Below are positions 9,867-21,365 of a stretch of DNA of 64,000 nt, in pieces. The position numbers and the translations under genes are program-made. The DNA comes from Cryptomeria japonica. Its lineage: Eukaryota; Streptophyta; Pinopsida; Cupressales; Cupressaceae. Location of the stretch: positions 508,743,373-508,807,372 of the forward strand of contig NC_081415.1 in the NCBI RefSeq assembly GCF_030272615.1. Reading direction: 5' to 3'. Position 1 is the stretch's first letter; every line of letters begins with the position of its first letter. The notes beneath the pieces were generated by a model. That model did no database searches. It saw nothing but the letters and a program-made list of their open reading frames with translations, and was not told the origin of the DNA.

Positions 9867-10419
9867 GAGTAATGCTCAAAAGAAACAACTTTAGGACTCA
9901 ATTGTATTTGTTGATAAACATCAATTTCTAGGCTAAATTTGTACTTGTAATCATGATAGTAATCCTTACGCGTGTTTTTTGTCTACTCATTTCAGTTAGT
10001 TGTGCTTTATCAGTAGCTTGACAGGAGAGTCTTTAACTTTGTACCCTCCTTGGGCTGTTTGTAGAACTTTTAAACCAAAATATATGAAAAAGAGAGTTTG
10101 ATGATCATCACAGATACATCATACTGTATGGTGCAGGACTATCATTTACTTCTAGTTGTGTATATTATTCATCTATTGTCTGCTGGTAGATTGCTAGTCG
10201 TCTTCCTGCAAGACTTCTTTTCTGTATTTTAAAATTCAATATAACATTTTTTTAAGGGGGCAAACTCTCGAACGTGTTTCTAGTTGCAATGAAAATAAGC
10301 ACGGTTATGTTATTGCTGTAGGAGATGAACAAATAGTCCAGGTCAATCATTAGGCTTTATAGCAACACTTCATCTTGAAAGTTACCATTGAACTAATGTA
10401 TAGAATTACAGGGTTAGAT

Positions 10420-10640
10420 TTAGCAACAACTAGCCAATGTTGCCTTTGGTTTTAAGCTCATAAGATGATTTTGTTTCACTGCAAATTCTAGTGTGATCAC
10501 ATTATATAGGCTCCCAAAAAGTATACTAACAATAGCTGCTACTTTTCTTTCAAGATTGACCCCTCTGCTGAAAAATAGATTAACTGATCTTCCAGAGTGT
10601 TTAATGTACTTCAATTCAACAGGCTGTAGGGTCCCCTGGA
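10420..10640 (-). pseudogene. exon-like block of an unrecognised gene (copy A)
   Basis: On the minus strand a 3' splice-site-like TTTTTCCAG is followed by an open frame reading PVELKYIKH, NLFFSRGVNLERK and SILFGSLYNVITLEFA, up to a stop at 10420. The frame is kept in copy B (about 21155-21365) with mostly conservative changes, which is why it is reported. The end may really be a 5' splice site before the stop, since B has GAAGTAAAT there. I do not recognise the protein family. Other exon-like blocks on the same strand lie at 11165-11245 and 12010-12220. Confidence 0.4.
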
Positions 10641-12009
10641 AAAATTAATCAACATTACAAACTTAAAGAAAATACATGATACATTAATCTTATGCCATGA
10701 CATATTCTTTTCTATCTATTTATGTATGGATAGATTAAATAAGAATACAAGGTTAAACATAGGGCTACTGGTGAAATTGCTTCTTTGATAGAAGTAGGGC
10801 TAGTCCAATATGCATGGTCATAACTAACGTCATATGATATGACCAAACACGGGACAACAATAAAATATGAAAAAACTTGCCATTCCTGAAAACTGTTAAA
10901 AACCTTAGAAAATTCATGCATTATGAGTATATTATATTGTTTTCTTAAGAAGAAGAAAAATGGAACCACAGTAAACAATTTCCCTGGTCCCAGAGACAGT
11001 ATATCAATTTGTCAAAAACTACAAGCCTATAGAAATTCATAATAGCCTGGACGCATTGTACTTTGGTCTTGCATGTAACATCAGATTGCTAATGTAATAC
11101 AACTACAGCTCTCACGTATGTACACACTGATCTGTGGTTGGGTGAGTTAAATATCATCCAATTACCTTCTCAATTAAACTTTCTCTTTCATGCCATAGCA
11201 TGTCACGACACGCTCTGCTTCCACAGATAAAAGAAAAACAGTCAAAATGCCTATTGCCACTGTGAAACTAAAAGTCTCAACCTCTATTTAACAGGAAGAA
11301 ATATATCATTGTCAATCTTCACTCATGTACCCAACGAGATGTAATGTACCTTTTTAGCTTCCATGTTATGTAATAGTGTAATTATTAGCAAGATATCCTC
11401 TTCACTGCTGCTTATGCTTAATTTATCTCTCGAATTGTTTTTAAAAGTGACTTCAAAATTCAACACTTGTACAATGCATGAAAAATACCTCATACATACA
11501 CCATTTCTTACTCTAAACGTTTATATTGAAACACATTGGTATGAAACCATCTTGATACCCTCCACTTCTTTCCTCATTTATAAGCAAACTGCCTTCAACA
11601 TCAAGCCTGCTGCTATAAAGGGATCTGCACAATTACGAGTCTCTCCTAAAACTCAAGAACAATTTCAATCTCTCTCGTCATTGAGGCATATCATCCTTTG
11701 TTGCTTGTTTGTTCCTGGTTTCTTGAGACTGGTATACCTAGATGGTGGTTTAACCTCAACTCATCACAAACTCTACTGAGAAAATTGATGTGCAGAAGTT
11801 TGGCAATCTCATGGTATCACACTTGACAATTGCTTCATTCATTACGAGGCTAGACTGGTAATCAAGTTACCTCTGTGTTTGATGTAAATATTGGAATCAG
11901 CCTTACATTCTATAAATCCTTCTACTTGAGGGAATGAAATTTAATTGCTGATACAATGTTCTTAAGGATTACTTGACGCCATACAAAAGCTTGACTAATC
12001 TGCATGCTA

Positions 12010-12220
12010 GATGTTCTCTTACTGGCTACTCATAGCCTTGTGCCTGTTTCTTGAAGATTTCTTCTTCCATCCGGTTGCTAATAAATCCATGTTCACATCC
12101 AAATGATGCAAAATCACTGTACCAAAATTCCACTAATGCCCCAGTTGAAGTTATCCGTCCAAGTAAGGAAAAGGCTTCTTCTTTTGCCAACCAAGTTCTT
12201 AAACAATCAACTGATCATTT
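12010..12220 (-). pseudogene. exon-like block of an unrecognised gene, frameshifted (copy A)
   Basis: The minus strand reads AKEEAFSLLGRI, GALVEFWYSD and, after a one-base shift, LDVNMDLLATGWKKK, ending at CCAGTAAGAG, a good 5' splice site. The equivalent block of copy B (about 22725-22890) keeps one frame across the shift (GALVEFWYDDLHHLDVNMDLL) but has its own upstream shift and a TGA. Together the two copies imply one ancestral exon that has decayed separately in each. The protein is not recognised. Confidence 0.4.
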
Positions 12221-12350
12221 TGGCTTGGAATCTGGAACTAAGCTAAAATTTAGTCTATCAATCTGATGAATTCAATTCTTCTCTTTCAATTTTATGTTCA
12301 AGAATGTGCATGCATGTGAGATAATTTAAACCCTCATGTCTCAACGCACA

Positions 12351-12355
12351 AGTAA
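12351..12355 (+). other. target-site duplication, left (AGTAA)
   Basis: AGTAA directly precedes the LTR start and recurs exactly at 17964-17968 after the 3' LTR. Copy B of the duplication has the single, uninterrupted equivalent (AGCAACCAC near 23024), which is an empty site. Confidence 0.85.
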
Positions 12356-13022
12356 TGATGCAGGAGCATCCCTGGATCATGGCCATCTTGCATCAACCAA
12401 AAACATTTTCTTTTCAGTTTGTTCCTGTTTTGCAGTTTCAGCATTTCTTTCTGTGTTTCTTGGCATTTGCTCACTAGATCTTGCGGAGCTGGATTTTGGA
12501 TTGTGGACATGTTCATTTGCCTTATCCTAAGTCCGCGGAACGTTTGGATCTTTTTCCGACAAGTTATCACTTCCAGAATCTGGGACAGTTTTCTGGCTCA
12601 GAACACTGGAACTGCTTGGACCTATTTCCTATTTGGCGGATCTTGAGGATCATTTCCGTAGCTTGCGGAGCTTCTATTCGTTGTTTCCAACATTCCTTGG
12701 TGTGTGGCCGACCTTCCTTTGGGTCTGCACTTCATTATATGAATTTTCCGAAAGGATCTCTTTGGTGGAGGCCTACCTTGTTGTTTTACACGTTTCATTT
12801 TGTTCATCGACATTTGTTCCATCTTGGGCCAATACGCATCATTCTTGATCATATAAATCAATGTAATTGAGCATTAGAATTTAGTGATTAGAAGATAGAA
12901 GAATAATCCTAAGGTTAGGAGGTTCAGAGTTGGCTCGCATTCTTGCTTGAGCCCAAATGTTGCATAACACGCATGTTTTGTACTCAGGCCTATGAGCCCG
13001 CATGTTGCCGACAGTTTGTAAC
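12356..13022 (+). mobile_element. 5' LTR, 3'-truncated
   Basis: It matches the right LTR (17159-17963) from TGATGCAGGAGCATCCCTGG up to about CATGTTGCC near 13010, then stops. The right LTR is 805 bases long, so the final ~140-150 bases are absent here. A ~15-base block (GGCCGAATCTTGT) of the right LTR is also missing. Confidence 0.85.
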
Positions 13023-16000
13023 TTAAATCTTGGGAGCAAATGGTTAGTAAGTTGAAATCAAAGTTTATGCCTGCCGATTATCAAGTGAGCCTGTTTCGAA
13101 AGTTGTAGTTTCTGAAACAGAAAGAATCTAGCGTGAAGGAGTACACTGAAGCATTTTACAAGTTGAATATCAGATCCGAAAATATTGATGATGAGATCGA
13201 ACAAGTTGCTAGGTACCTGAATGGGTTTCAGATGTCAATACAAGTTGAACTCAGTCTAATCAAGTTGTAGAGTGTTGAGGAAGCCTATCAATATGCCTTG
13301 AAAGCGGAAGAGAAGTTGAACAAAAGACATGAGCAGAAACAAAGAAGTAGAGGTGGATGGTTTTCCAGAGGAAGATTTCAAGGAGGAAGAAGCTATTCCG
13401 GAGGAGGAGGACCCAATGCAGATCAAAGGAAAGATAAGGAAGTTAGCAAAGATGGTAGTTCATACTGGAAGGATGATAGAAATTTTTACCAGAGAGGAGA
13501 ACCTGATGGTTACCAGAATGAGGGTTATGGAAAAGATGACAGAAGACAAGATAAAAGAGTGTTTAGAGAAACCTGTTTTAAGTGTGGAGGAGAAGGACAT
13601 CGTTCTTTTGAATGTACGAAGACAAACAACACTGGAAGAGCATCCTTGGTAGTAGAAGACCATACCGGATCAACTAATAAACCGGAAGATGGAGAATTGT
13701 TGGTGATGAAGAGAGCTTGGTGTCATACCAGAGATGATGAAGAGCCCTTGCAGAGGAGGAATTTGTTCAAGACCAGATATAAGGTATCCGGTAAGTGTTG
13801 TAAAGTTATAATTGATAGTGGTAGTTTAGATAATCTTGTTTCGGAGGGGATGGTGAATAAGTTGAATTTGGAGAGATTGAAGCACCCAAAGCCTTATCAG
13901 ATAGCATGGATTCAAGATGACCATAAGATACTAGTAAGTGAACAATGTTTGGTGAAATTGAAGATTGGATCTTATCATGATGAAGTTTTGTGTGATATTA
14001 TGCCTATGGATATTCATCATATTTTGTTGGGAAGACCTTGGCACTATGATAGACAAGCAATACATGATGGGAGAAAGAACATATACACTATTGTTGAAAA
14101 TGGGATGAAGAAGACCTTGTTACCCTTGGAGGAGCCTCTGAAGACTGAAGTTTGTACAAGTGCTAGAATTTGTTTGGTGGATGGAAGGAAATTCTTGGAG
14201 GGGATGAGACATGAGAATGTATGTTTTGCCTTAGTTCCTAAGAAGATTGAAGATCCAGAGCATGAAGAAGAACAACCAGAGGAGATAAAGGAGTTTTTGA
14301 TAGCATACAGAGACATCATTTCAGATAATGTACCTAATGGATTACCCCCTGTAAGAAGTATCAGTCATTGCATGGACCTGATTCTCGGGGCTAGTTTGCC
14401 TAATAAAGTGGCACACCGGATGACATTGGCAGAGAATGAGGAGCTGAATAGACAAGTGCAAGAATTGTTGAGGAAAGGTTTGATCATAGAAAGTTTGAGT
14501 CCTTGTGCAATGCCGGCAGTGTTAGCACCTAAGAAGAATGGAGAATGGAAGATGTGTATTGATTCCAGAGCAATAAACAAGATCACAGTGAAGTATAGAT
14601 TTCTTTTGCCTAGGATGGATGACATAATGGATTGTTTGAGTGGAGGCAGATATTACACAAAGATAGACTTGAAGAGTGGATACCATCAGATCAGAATCAG
14701 GGAAGGAGACGAGTGGAAGACAACATTCAAGACAAATGAAGGACTGTATGAATGGTTGGTGATGCCTTTTGGATTGACTAATGCACTGAATACTTTCATG
14801 AGATTGATGAACGAGGTATTGAAGAAGTTTTTGGGTAAGTTTGTTATTGTATATTTGGATTACATTTTGATATTCAATAAGACCAAGGAAGAACACATGT
14901 TGCATTTGAGACAAGTTTTGTAGAGGTTGAGAGAAGAAAAGTTGTTGATAAACATTAAGAAGTGCAGTTTCATGAAGAAAGAGTTAGTCTATTTGGGATT
15001 TGTGATATCTGTGGATGGATTGAAGATGAATCTTGAGAAAGTAAGAGCAATTGTTGAATGGCCTACACCAAAAAGCATTGGAGAGGTAAGATCATTTCAC
15101 GGATTGGCTAGTTTCTATCGGAAGTTTATTAGCAATTTCAGTTCAGTTTGTAGCCCTATGACAGAAACAATAAGAAGAGATAAGAAGGAATTCAAATGGA
15201 CAACTAGAGCAAATAGGAGCTTTGAATTGTTGAAGCAGAAGGTGTCAGAGCAGCCTATGTTAGCTTTACCAGATTTTAGCAAAATATTTCAAGTGGGTTG
15301 TGATGCAAGTGGGAGTGCAATTGGAGCAATGTTAAGTTAGGAAGGTAGACTAGTAGCATATTTTAGTGAGAAATTGAATGATGCAAGGAGGAGATATTTT
15401 GTGTATGATCAGGAATTTTATGTCATAATTCAAGCATTGAAGAAGTGTAGACATTATTTGTTGCCTAAGGAGTTTGTTTTGTATATTGATCACCAAGCTT
15501 TGCAGTATTTGAACAGTTAGAGTAAGTTGAATCAGAGACATATGAGATGGGTGGAGTTCTTACAGAGTTATACCTTTGTGTTGAAGCATAGAAGTGGGAA
15601 GTCAAATAGAGTTGCTGATGCTTTGAGTAGAAGGAGGAACTTGCTGACAAAGATGAGAGTGGAGGTAGTAGGTTTTGAAGAATTGAAGAACTTGTATGAG
15701 GATGACCCGAATTTTGTAGAACCTTGGAAAGCTTGTAAGGAACTGGTTATGGTGGATAGAAGTAAGTGGTTGGACTATTTCATTCAAGATGAGATGTTGT
15801 TTAGAGGAGTTCAGTTGTGTATACCTAGAAGTTCTATGAGAGAAAGTCTGATAAAGGAGAAGCATAGTGGAAGATTAGTCGGACACTTTGGTATTGATAA
15901 GACAATGGCATTGATTATTGAGAATTAATTCTGGCCTCAGATTCATAACGATGTCAAGAAATTTGTGCAGAGCTGTAGGATTTGTCAACTTGCAAAAGGT

Positions 16001-17030
16001 AGTAGTCAGAATGTTGGATTGTATAAGCCTTTGACAGTTCCAGAGAGACCTTGGGAAGACATAAGCATGAATTTCATACTTGGATTGCCTAAGACACAGA
16101 GAGGAAATGATTCTATATTTGTGGTGGTGGATAGATTCTCAAAGATGGCACATTTCATACCTTGTAAGAAGACAACAGATGCAATACACGTTGTTGACCT
16201 ATTTTTCAAGGAAGTGGTGAGATTCCATGGATTTCCTAAGAGCATAGTTTCAGACAGAGACACTAAGTTTGTTGGATATTTTTGGAGGACACTTTGGAAG
16301 AAGATGAAGACAGATTTGAAGTTCAGTTCTACTTTTCACCCACAAACTGATGGACAGACAGAGGTAGTGAATAGGAGTTTGGGAAATTTGTTGAGATGCT
16401 TAGTTGGAGATAAAATCAGAAGTTGGGACTTGATTCTTGCACAAGTAGAGATTGCCTACAATAATTCAGTGAACAGGAGTACCGGAAGAACACCTTTTGA
16501 CATTGTTACCAGAGCACACCCTAGAGGATATCCGAATTGAGAGACATCAGTAACGAAAATAAAAGGAGTGCAAAAGCAGAAGAATTGGCAGAGCATATGA
16601 AGACAGTACATACTTAGGTTAAACAACATTTAGAGGACATGCTAGTAAGTATAAGGAGAAAGCAAATGAGAAGAGGAGAGTCAGGAGACACAAGGAATTT
16701 GAAGTTGGAGACGAAGTGATGGTATATCTGAGAAAAGAGCGATTCCCAGTTAGAACGTATAATAAGTTGCAGATGAGGAAGTTTGGACCTTGTAAGATCT
16801 TGAAGAATTTCAGTTCCGAAAATGCATATGAAGGAGAGTTACCAGATAGTTTGGGTATTTCACCTATATTCAACATTGCAGATCTACATCAATATCATGA
16901 GACATAATTCAGTGAGGACAGTGTAGCAAACTTGGAGAAGCAGATGCCCCAGAGGATACCAGATTAGATTGAAAACATTTTGGACAGTAGGATTGGGCAT
17001 AGTACCCAAAGTACCCAATACAGAGAGTAT
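13023..17030 (+). pseudogene. gag-pol of the Ty3/gypsy chromovirus
   Basis: Gag starts truncated (SKLKSKFMPADYQ near 13050) and has stops at about 13107 and 13267. The long open part 13298-14923 holds a basic RGGWFSRGRF stretch, a CX2CX4HX4C zinc knuckle (CFKCGGEGHRSFEC), a protease with IIDSGS and most of the reverse transcriptase. The catalytic YxDD box reads YLDY, so a catalytic aspartate is lost. Stops follow at 14921 (QVL* then RLREEK), 15338 and 15518. RNase H has the VGCDASGSAIGAML motif. Integrase shows the HHCC region (HSGRLVGHFG, CRICQLAKG), VVVDRFSK, VSDRDTKF and HPQTDGQTEVVNR. Near 16940-17040 a chromodomain-like piece (ENILDSRI, YREYLVK) is visible in pieces. Integrity is too poor for activity. 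Confidence 0.9.
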
Positions 17031-17158
17031 CTTGTGAAGTGAAAAAACCAGACCAATTGAAGGTTCATCATGGATTTCTCAGGCAGAGGTAGACCGTCTT
17101 GGCTTTCCTCTGACCCCAACAAAGTGAGGGACTCACTTTTTCAACAACCTCGGATGTT

Positions 17159-17963
17159 TGATGCAGGAGCATCCCTGGTTCATGGCCATCTTGCATCAAC
17201 CAAAAACATTTTCTTTTCAGTTTGTTCCTGTTTTGCAGTTTCAGCATTTCTTTTTGCGTTTCTTGGCATTTACTCACCGGATCTTGTGAAGCTGGATTTT
17301 GGATTGTGGACATGTTCATTTGCCTTATCCTAAGTCTGTAGGACGTTTGGATCTTTTTTCGGCAAGTTATCGCTTTCAGAATCTGGGACAGTTTTCTATC
17401 TTAGAACACCGAAACCACATGGACCTATTTCCTATTTAGCGGATCTTGTGGATCATTTTCGTAACTTGTGGAGCTTCTGTTTGTTGTTTCCAACGTTCCT
17501 TGGCGTGTGGCCGACCATCCTTTGGGTCTGCACTTCATTCTATGAATTTTTCAGAAGGATCTCTTTGGCGAAGGCCGACCTTGTTGTTTTACACGTTTCA
17601 TTTTGTTCATCGGCATTTGTTCCATCTTGGGCCAACACGGATCATTCTTGATCATATAAATTAATGTAATTGAGCATTAGAATTTAGTGATAAGAACATA
17701 GAAGAATAATCCTAAGGTTAGGAGGTCCGAAGTTGGCTCGCATTCTTGCTTAAGCCCGAATGTTGCATAACACGCATGTTTTGTACTCAGGCCTGTGGGC
17801 CGAATCTTGTGAGCCCGCATGTTGCCAGTAGTTTGTAATTGATTTCCATGATATAATAAAGTCTATTTTGCATTGCCTCCATCACGATTGTGTTGTTTCG
17901 TGTAACTCTTGTTGCAGGGTCCAGACTATTCTCTTTGAGGACTCTTCCACCGTGACTGCACCA
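17159..17963 (+). mobile_element. 3' LTR of the chromovirus
   Basis: Direct repeat of 12356-13022, extended to the true end GACTGCACCA. It is 805 bases long. Comparison of the shared 660 bases with the left LTR shows scattered substitutions, so the insertion is not recent. Confidence 0.9.
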
Positions 17964-17968
17964 AGTAA
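17964..17968 (+). other. target-site duplication, right (AGTAA)
   Basis: Exact repeat of 12351-12355; the host sequence then continues as in copy B (ATGCCAAGCTTC). Confidence 0.85.
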
Positions 17969-18489
17969 CCACATACTGCTATGCCAAGCTTCATGAGGAA
18001 TCATCTAGTGCAATATTATTCTGCTTACTCTGTTCAGGGTGTGCTATTGTTGATATACACTACTCAAGTGTGCGCCTTGAACTATAGTTTGTATCCACTA
18101 CTCTTAAATGTACATTTTAAACTCTCCATGACAATTTATTCTCTGGCTGCAACTCTATTCTTCTGTGCCAAATATGGACTTACATGTTGCATATTTATTC
18201 CATGGTTTGTGTAAAAGAGTTAATAGGTATAAGGCATATTGTCATTTTTACCATCTGTCAACATCTTTAAAGTTGTCATACTCTTCTCCTCAAGTAAGAG
18301 TGATTTTGTTTTTAAAGAATGCAAAAGCTTGTGTTGATATCACGCATGAAAGTTGTTTCATAGTGTAATTATAGCTTCATCGGTTTGCAAATGGTATACC
18401 AGATCTGATTTCTTTGTGCTCTAATAGATTCCTCTATGAGAAAAATATTCCATGTTGCTCATTGAAATTGTATATTTTATGCAAGTGTA

Positions 18490-18610
18490 AATTCATTTCT
18501 AAATAAAGGTCCGGATCTTGCACCAAATGATTGTCCTCCAAGATCAATATTGTGCATTTTAATGCCCCATAGTATTCCAATCTGTGATTCCGGATGATCA
18601 TATCAATACT
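18490..18610 (-). pseudogene. exon-like block of an unrecognised gene (copy A)
   Basis: The minus strand reads IGILWGIKMHNIDLGG and FGARSGPLFRNEF after an AG that could be a 3' splice site. The same frame is kept in copy B (about 23585-23700) with few replacements. A second frame is also open in both copies, so frame choice is uncertain. No family is recognised. It would be an earlier exon of the same minus-strand gene as the blocks at 12010-12220 and 10420-10640. Confidence 0.3.
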
Positions 18611-19849
18611 CCACACTCCTATTATCTGTGCCTCCAAACATTAGTCTGGTCCCTTCCCACATACTAATGATACATTTTCTTCTGATGTGCTCTTAAACAA
18701 TTGTATTGTCATCCACATACTACAAAATGCATGAATATGAATAAAATTGCTCTATGAATCACATATCTATTAATGTCAAGAAATTCTTCGCTAACACAAC
18801 TACATGCAACACCTTATGTGCTCCACTGGCAAGGTAAATTAGGCAGCCTGTTGTCCAGTTACAAAATGTCTACAATGACCTTCGCTCCTTTCACAACTGT
18901 CTACAATGACCTTCGCTCCTTTCTAATTAGGCTAAAGCTACTTTTCATATTTCCCTTTGTTATTTTGATACCATAACTTCTTTGAAGCAGATTCTCTTTC
19001 TGCTGCCAGCATAACATGTTCTCATATTTTTTCTTTGATTTGTTCTTCTTTCTAGTTGAGGAGAGAGCATCGAGTGATTTTCTGATGGAGCCGTTGCCTA
19101 TCTGCCTTGTGTTCTGCAGCAATTAGGTGATGATCATTTACAACAATATGTTTTTGTTTTGAATGTCACAAGGTTTTCATAAGATTCTAGCTGACTTTCT
19201 AGTAACATAATCACGACATCTAGTGGCCATCCAAGGTTTCCATCCAAGCCCTATGGATCCATTTGGGACGAACCTAGGTGAACTTGGGGTGGATTTCATG
19301 CCTAGCCTGTTGTGCCACAGCGAACTCTCAAAATTTTGGCTTTTCTTTTTAATATCTATTTTTAACAAATTTGGTATTTGACTTTGACCTCAAACCCAAA
19401 AATGATCACCAACCCTAAAACATGGATTCTAAGATATTTTGAAAACAAAAAAAAAAAAGTCATTTCAGATGAATGTAAAACAAAAATATTATTCATCCTT
19501 GTTGAACTTTTATTTTTGCTTGTTATCACACAAATAGAGTTGAAGATCGATCAGTGAAGGTTTCCAAGTGCTTATTTTTCTATTCTTACGCTTTTGCAAG
19601 AGCCCATTTGTTGCCAAGAAGATTGTAGAGGAAAATTTTTGCAAAAGAGGTAGGTCTTTTTCAGGTTTTTGCTTTTTTTTTTTCTATATTTTTTTAAAGA
19701 AATGAACTCTCTTGTTTTGTTTTCATATTTTCTTTCTTCTATGAACACTTGTTTAATTATTTTAAATGAGTTAAGTTGTGTGTGTGTCTATACATGTTAC
19801 ATGTACATGTATATATATTTGATTTTTTGAATGTGTTGTTTAGTAAACT

Positions 19850-20610
19850 TCTTGTCATGAAGTTTACAATGTCCAACAATTCTAGCTCAAAGGGTCGACC
19901 CTACTTCAAAGCAAACCCAAATTTTCCCCATTGAAAAATGTTGATATAGTACAACAACTTCCAAGTGGTGGGGTTATGTTTGAATTTGCAGTGGATGTAA
20001 TTTTAGGTGTTCAAGCTCATACAATCAACTGAAAGGCCATTTATGCCAAATCACTGAAATGTGCATAAAAGCTTGCCAAAGAAAAAATGGTTTACCCATT
20101 CTAAAAGCACAAATCATAGCATGTACTAATGAGTAGGAAAAAATAGATCAAGCAGCAAACTGCAAATCAAATCTTCTTGTGTCAAAGTATCTTGAGAAAT
20201 GAAGCCCCCTCCATTGCCTTTTAATCTTCAACTGATAGAGAGCTATCTTTTTTTTCACACCTAGAGAACAACTCACGACATTTACACATAAGATATCAAA
20301 GGGATTGTTGGCAATGACATTTGAAAATGGTTCTCAAGGGATTGTCAATCAACACATAGCAAGTTGTCTATACGCAATCGATTGAATTTCAATGTTGTTT
20401 GCTCACCATATTGGTAACAAATGATAAAAGCAATTAATAAATTTTAAAAGGATTCAAGAGCCTAGGTTTTAAGAAAGTGTGTAGCACCTTATTGACAAAA
20501 AAGGTAAAATTCATAGAGAACTTGTTGAAACCCATAAGGGATTCATACGCTGAAACCAGGGTGCCCATCATTTCCAACGGATAGAAAGATGCAAGAAATA
20601 AGCCATTGAT
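19850..20610 (+). pseudogene. hAT-type transposase fragment (copy A), N-terminal part
   Basis: Fragments of a BED-type zinc finger (CSGCNFRC, NQLKGHLCQI, MCIKAC) are followed by decayed transposase sequence up to HHFQRIERCKK, where the duplication breaks. The corresponding sequence in copy B (25230 onward) continues into the DUF659 domain. Many stops and frameshifts are present. Confidence 0.6.
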
Positions 20611-21154
20611 CAATGTTGTTAATAGTTATAGTGTAAACATTAATTTCTAGGCTAAATTTGTACTTGTAATCATGAGAGTAATCCTTAAACATTGTTTTCC
20701 CTCTGCTCATTTGAGTTAGTCGTTCTTTATCAGTAGCTTGACAGTAGAGTCTCAACTTTGAGCCCTCCTTGGGCTGTTTGTAAAACTTTTAAGGCAACAT
20801 ATATGAAAAAGAGTTTGATGATCATCACAGATACATCGTACGGTATGCTGCAGGGCTATCATTTACTTCTAGTCGTGTATGTCATTCATCTATTGCCTGC
20901 TGGTAGATTGCTACTTGTCTTTCTGCAAGACCTCTTTTCTGTATTTCAAAATTTCCCTAAAACATTTTTCTTTTAGGTGCAAACTCTCTTGAACGCATTT
21001 CCAGGTGCAAGGAAAAAAATGCATGGTTTTGTTATTGCTGTAGGAAATGAACAAATAGCCCAGGTCATACAACAGGCTTTATGGCAAAATTTCATCTTAA
21101 AAGTTAAAACCATTGAACTAATATACAGAATTACAGAGTTAGATTTAGCAACAA

Positions 21155-21365
21155 CTAGCTAATGTTTCCTTTGAGTTTCAAGCTCATAAGATGATTTACT
21201 TCTGCTGCAAATTCTAGTGTGATCACATTGTATAGGCTCCCAAAAAGTATACTAACAATAAGTGCTACTTTTCTTTCAAGATTGACCCCTCCGCTGAAAA
21301 ATAGATTAATTGATCTTCCAGTGTGTTTAATGTACTTCAATTCAACAGGCTGCACGGACCCCTGG
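21155..21365 (-). pseudogene. exon-like block of an unrecognised gene (copy B)
   Basis: Counterpart of 10420-10640 with the same frame: PVELKYIKH, NLFFSGGVNLERK, SILFGSLYNVITLEFA. The upstream CCAG (3' splice-site-like) is kept, and GAAGTAAAT near the end could be a 5' splice site. Confidence 0.4.

Larger units (their letters stand above)
9905..12355. repeat. tandem duplication, copy A, first part
   Basis: This segment is colinear with 20636-23025. Both contain, in order, the AATTTCTAGGCTAAATTTGT block, CTTGGGCTGTTTGTA, TGATGATCATCACAG, the exon-like block at 10420-10640, TGATCTGTGGTTGGGTGAG, the AACCTCTATTTAA block and the block at 12010-12220. Copy A has about 120 extra bases near 11490-11620 that copy B lacks, and B has an extra stretch near 21640-21760. 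The first breakpoint lies in the 3' flank of the aminotransferase-like gene, so that gene itself is not duplicated. Confidence 0.85.
12356..17963 (+). mobile_element. Ty3/gypsy chromovirus, 5.6 kb, decayed
   Basis: A complete insertion bounded by TGATGCAGG at the left, GCACCA at the right and a perfect 5-bp target duplication. Domain order is gag, zinc knuckle, protease, reverse transcriptase, RNase H, integrase, then a chromodomain-like tail, which places it among chromoviruses of Ty3/gypsy. The left LTR breaks off after about 667 bases and runs straight into the middle of gag. The last ~150 bases of the LTR, the primer-binding site and the start of gag are therefore deleted. No clear polypurine run directly precedes the right LTR. 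It interrupts copy A of the tandem duplication. Confidence 0.9.
17969..20610. repeat. tandem duplication, copy A, second part
   Basis: Continues copy A after the retrotransposon; colinear with 23025-25940. Shared blocks are ATGCCAAGCTTC, TATTCTGCTTACTCTGTTCA, the TTGCACCAAATG block, ATGCAACACC, TTCATAAGATT, CATTTGGGA, the hAT transposase start and a CATCATTTCCAA block. It includes a 24-base tandem repeat at 18867-18920 (GTCTACAATGACCTTCGCTC twice). The junction with copy B lies at about 20610-20636. Confidence 0.8.

Noticed and set aside
12334-12870. Several overlapping frames on both strands in 12334-12870 and again in 17068-17664
   Set aside because: They lie inside the two LTRs of the chromovirus and repeat in both, so they are LTR sequence, not genes.
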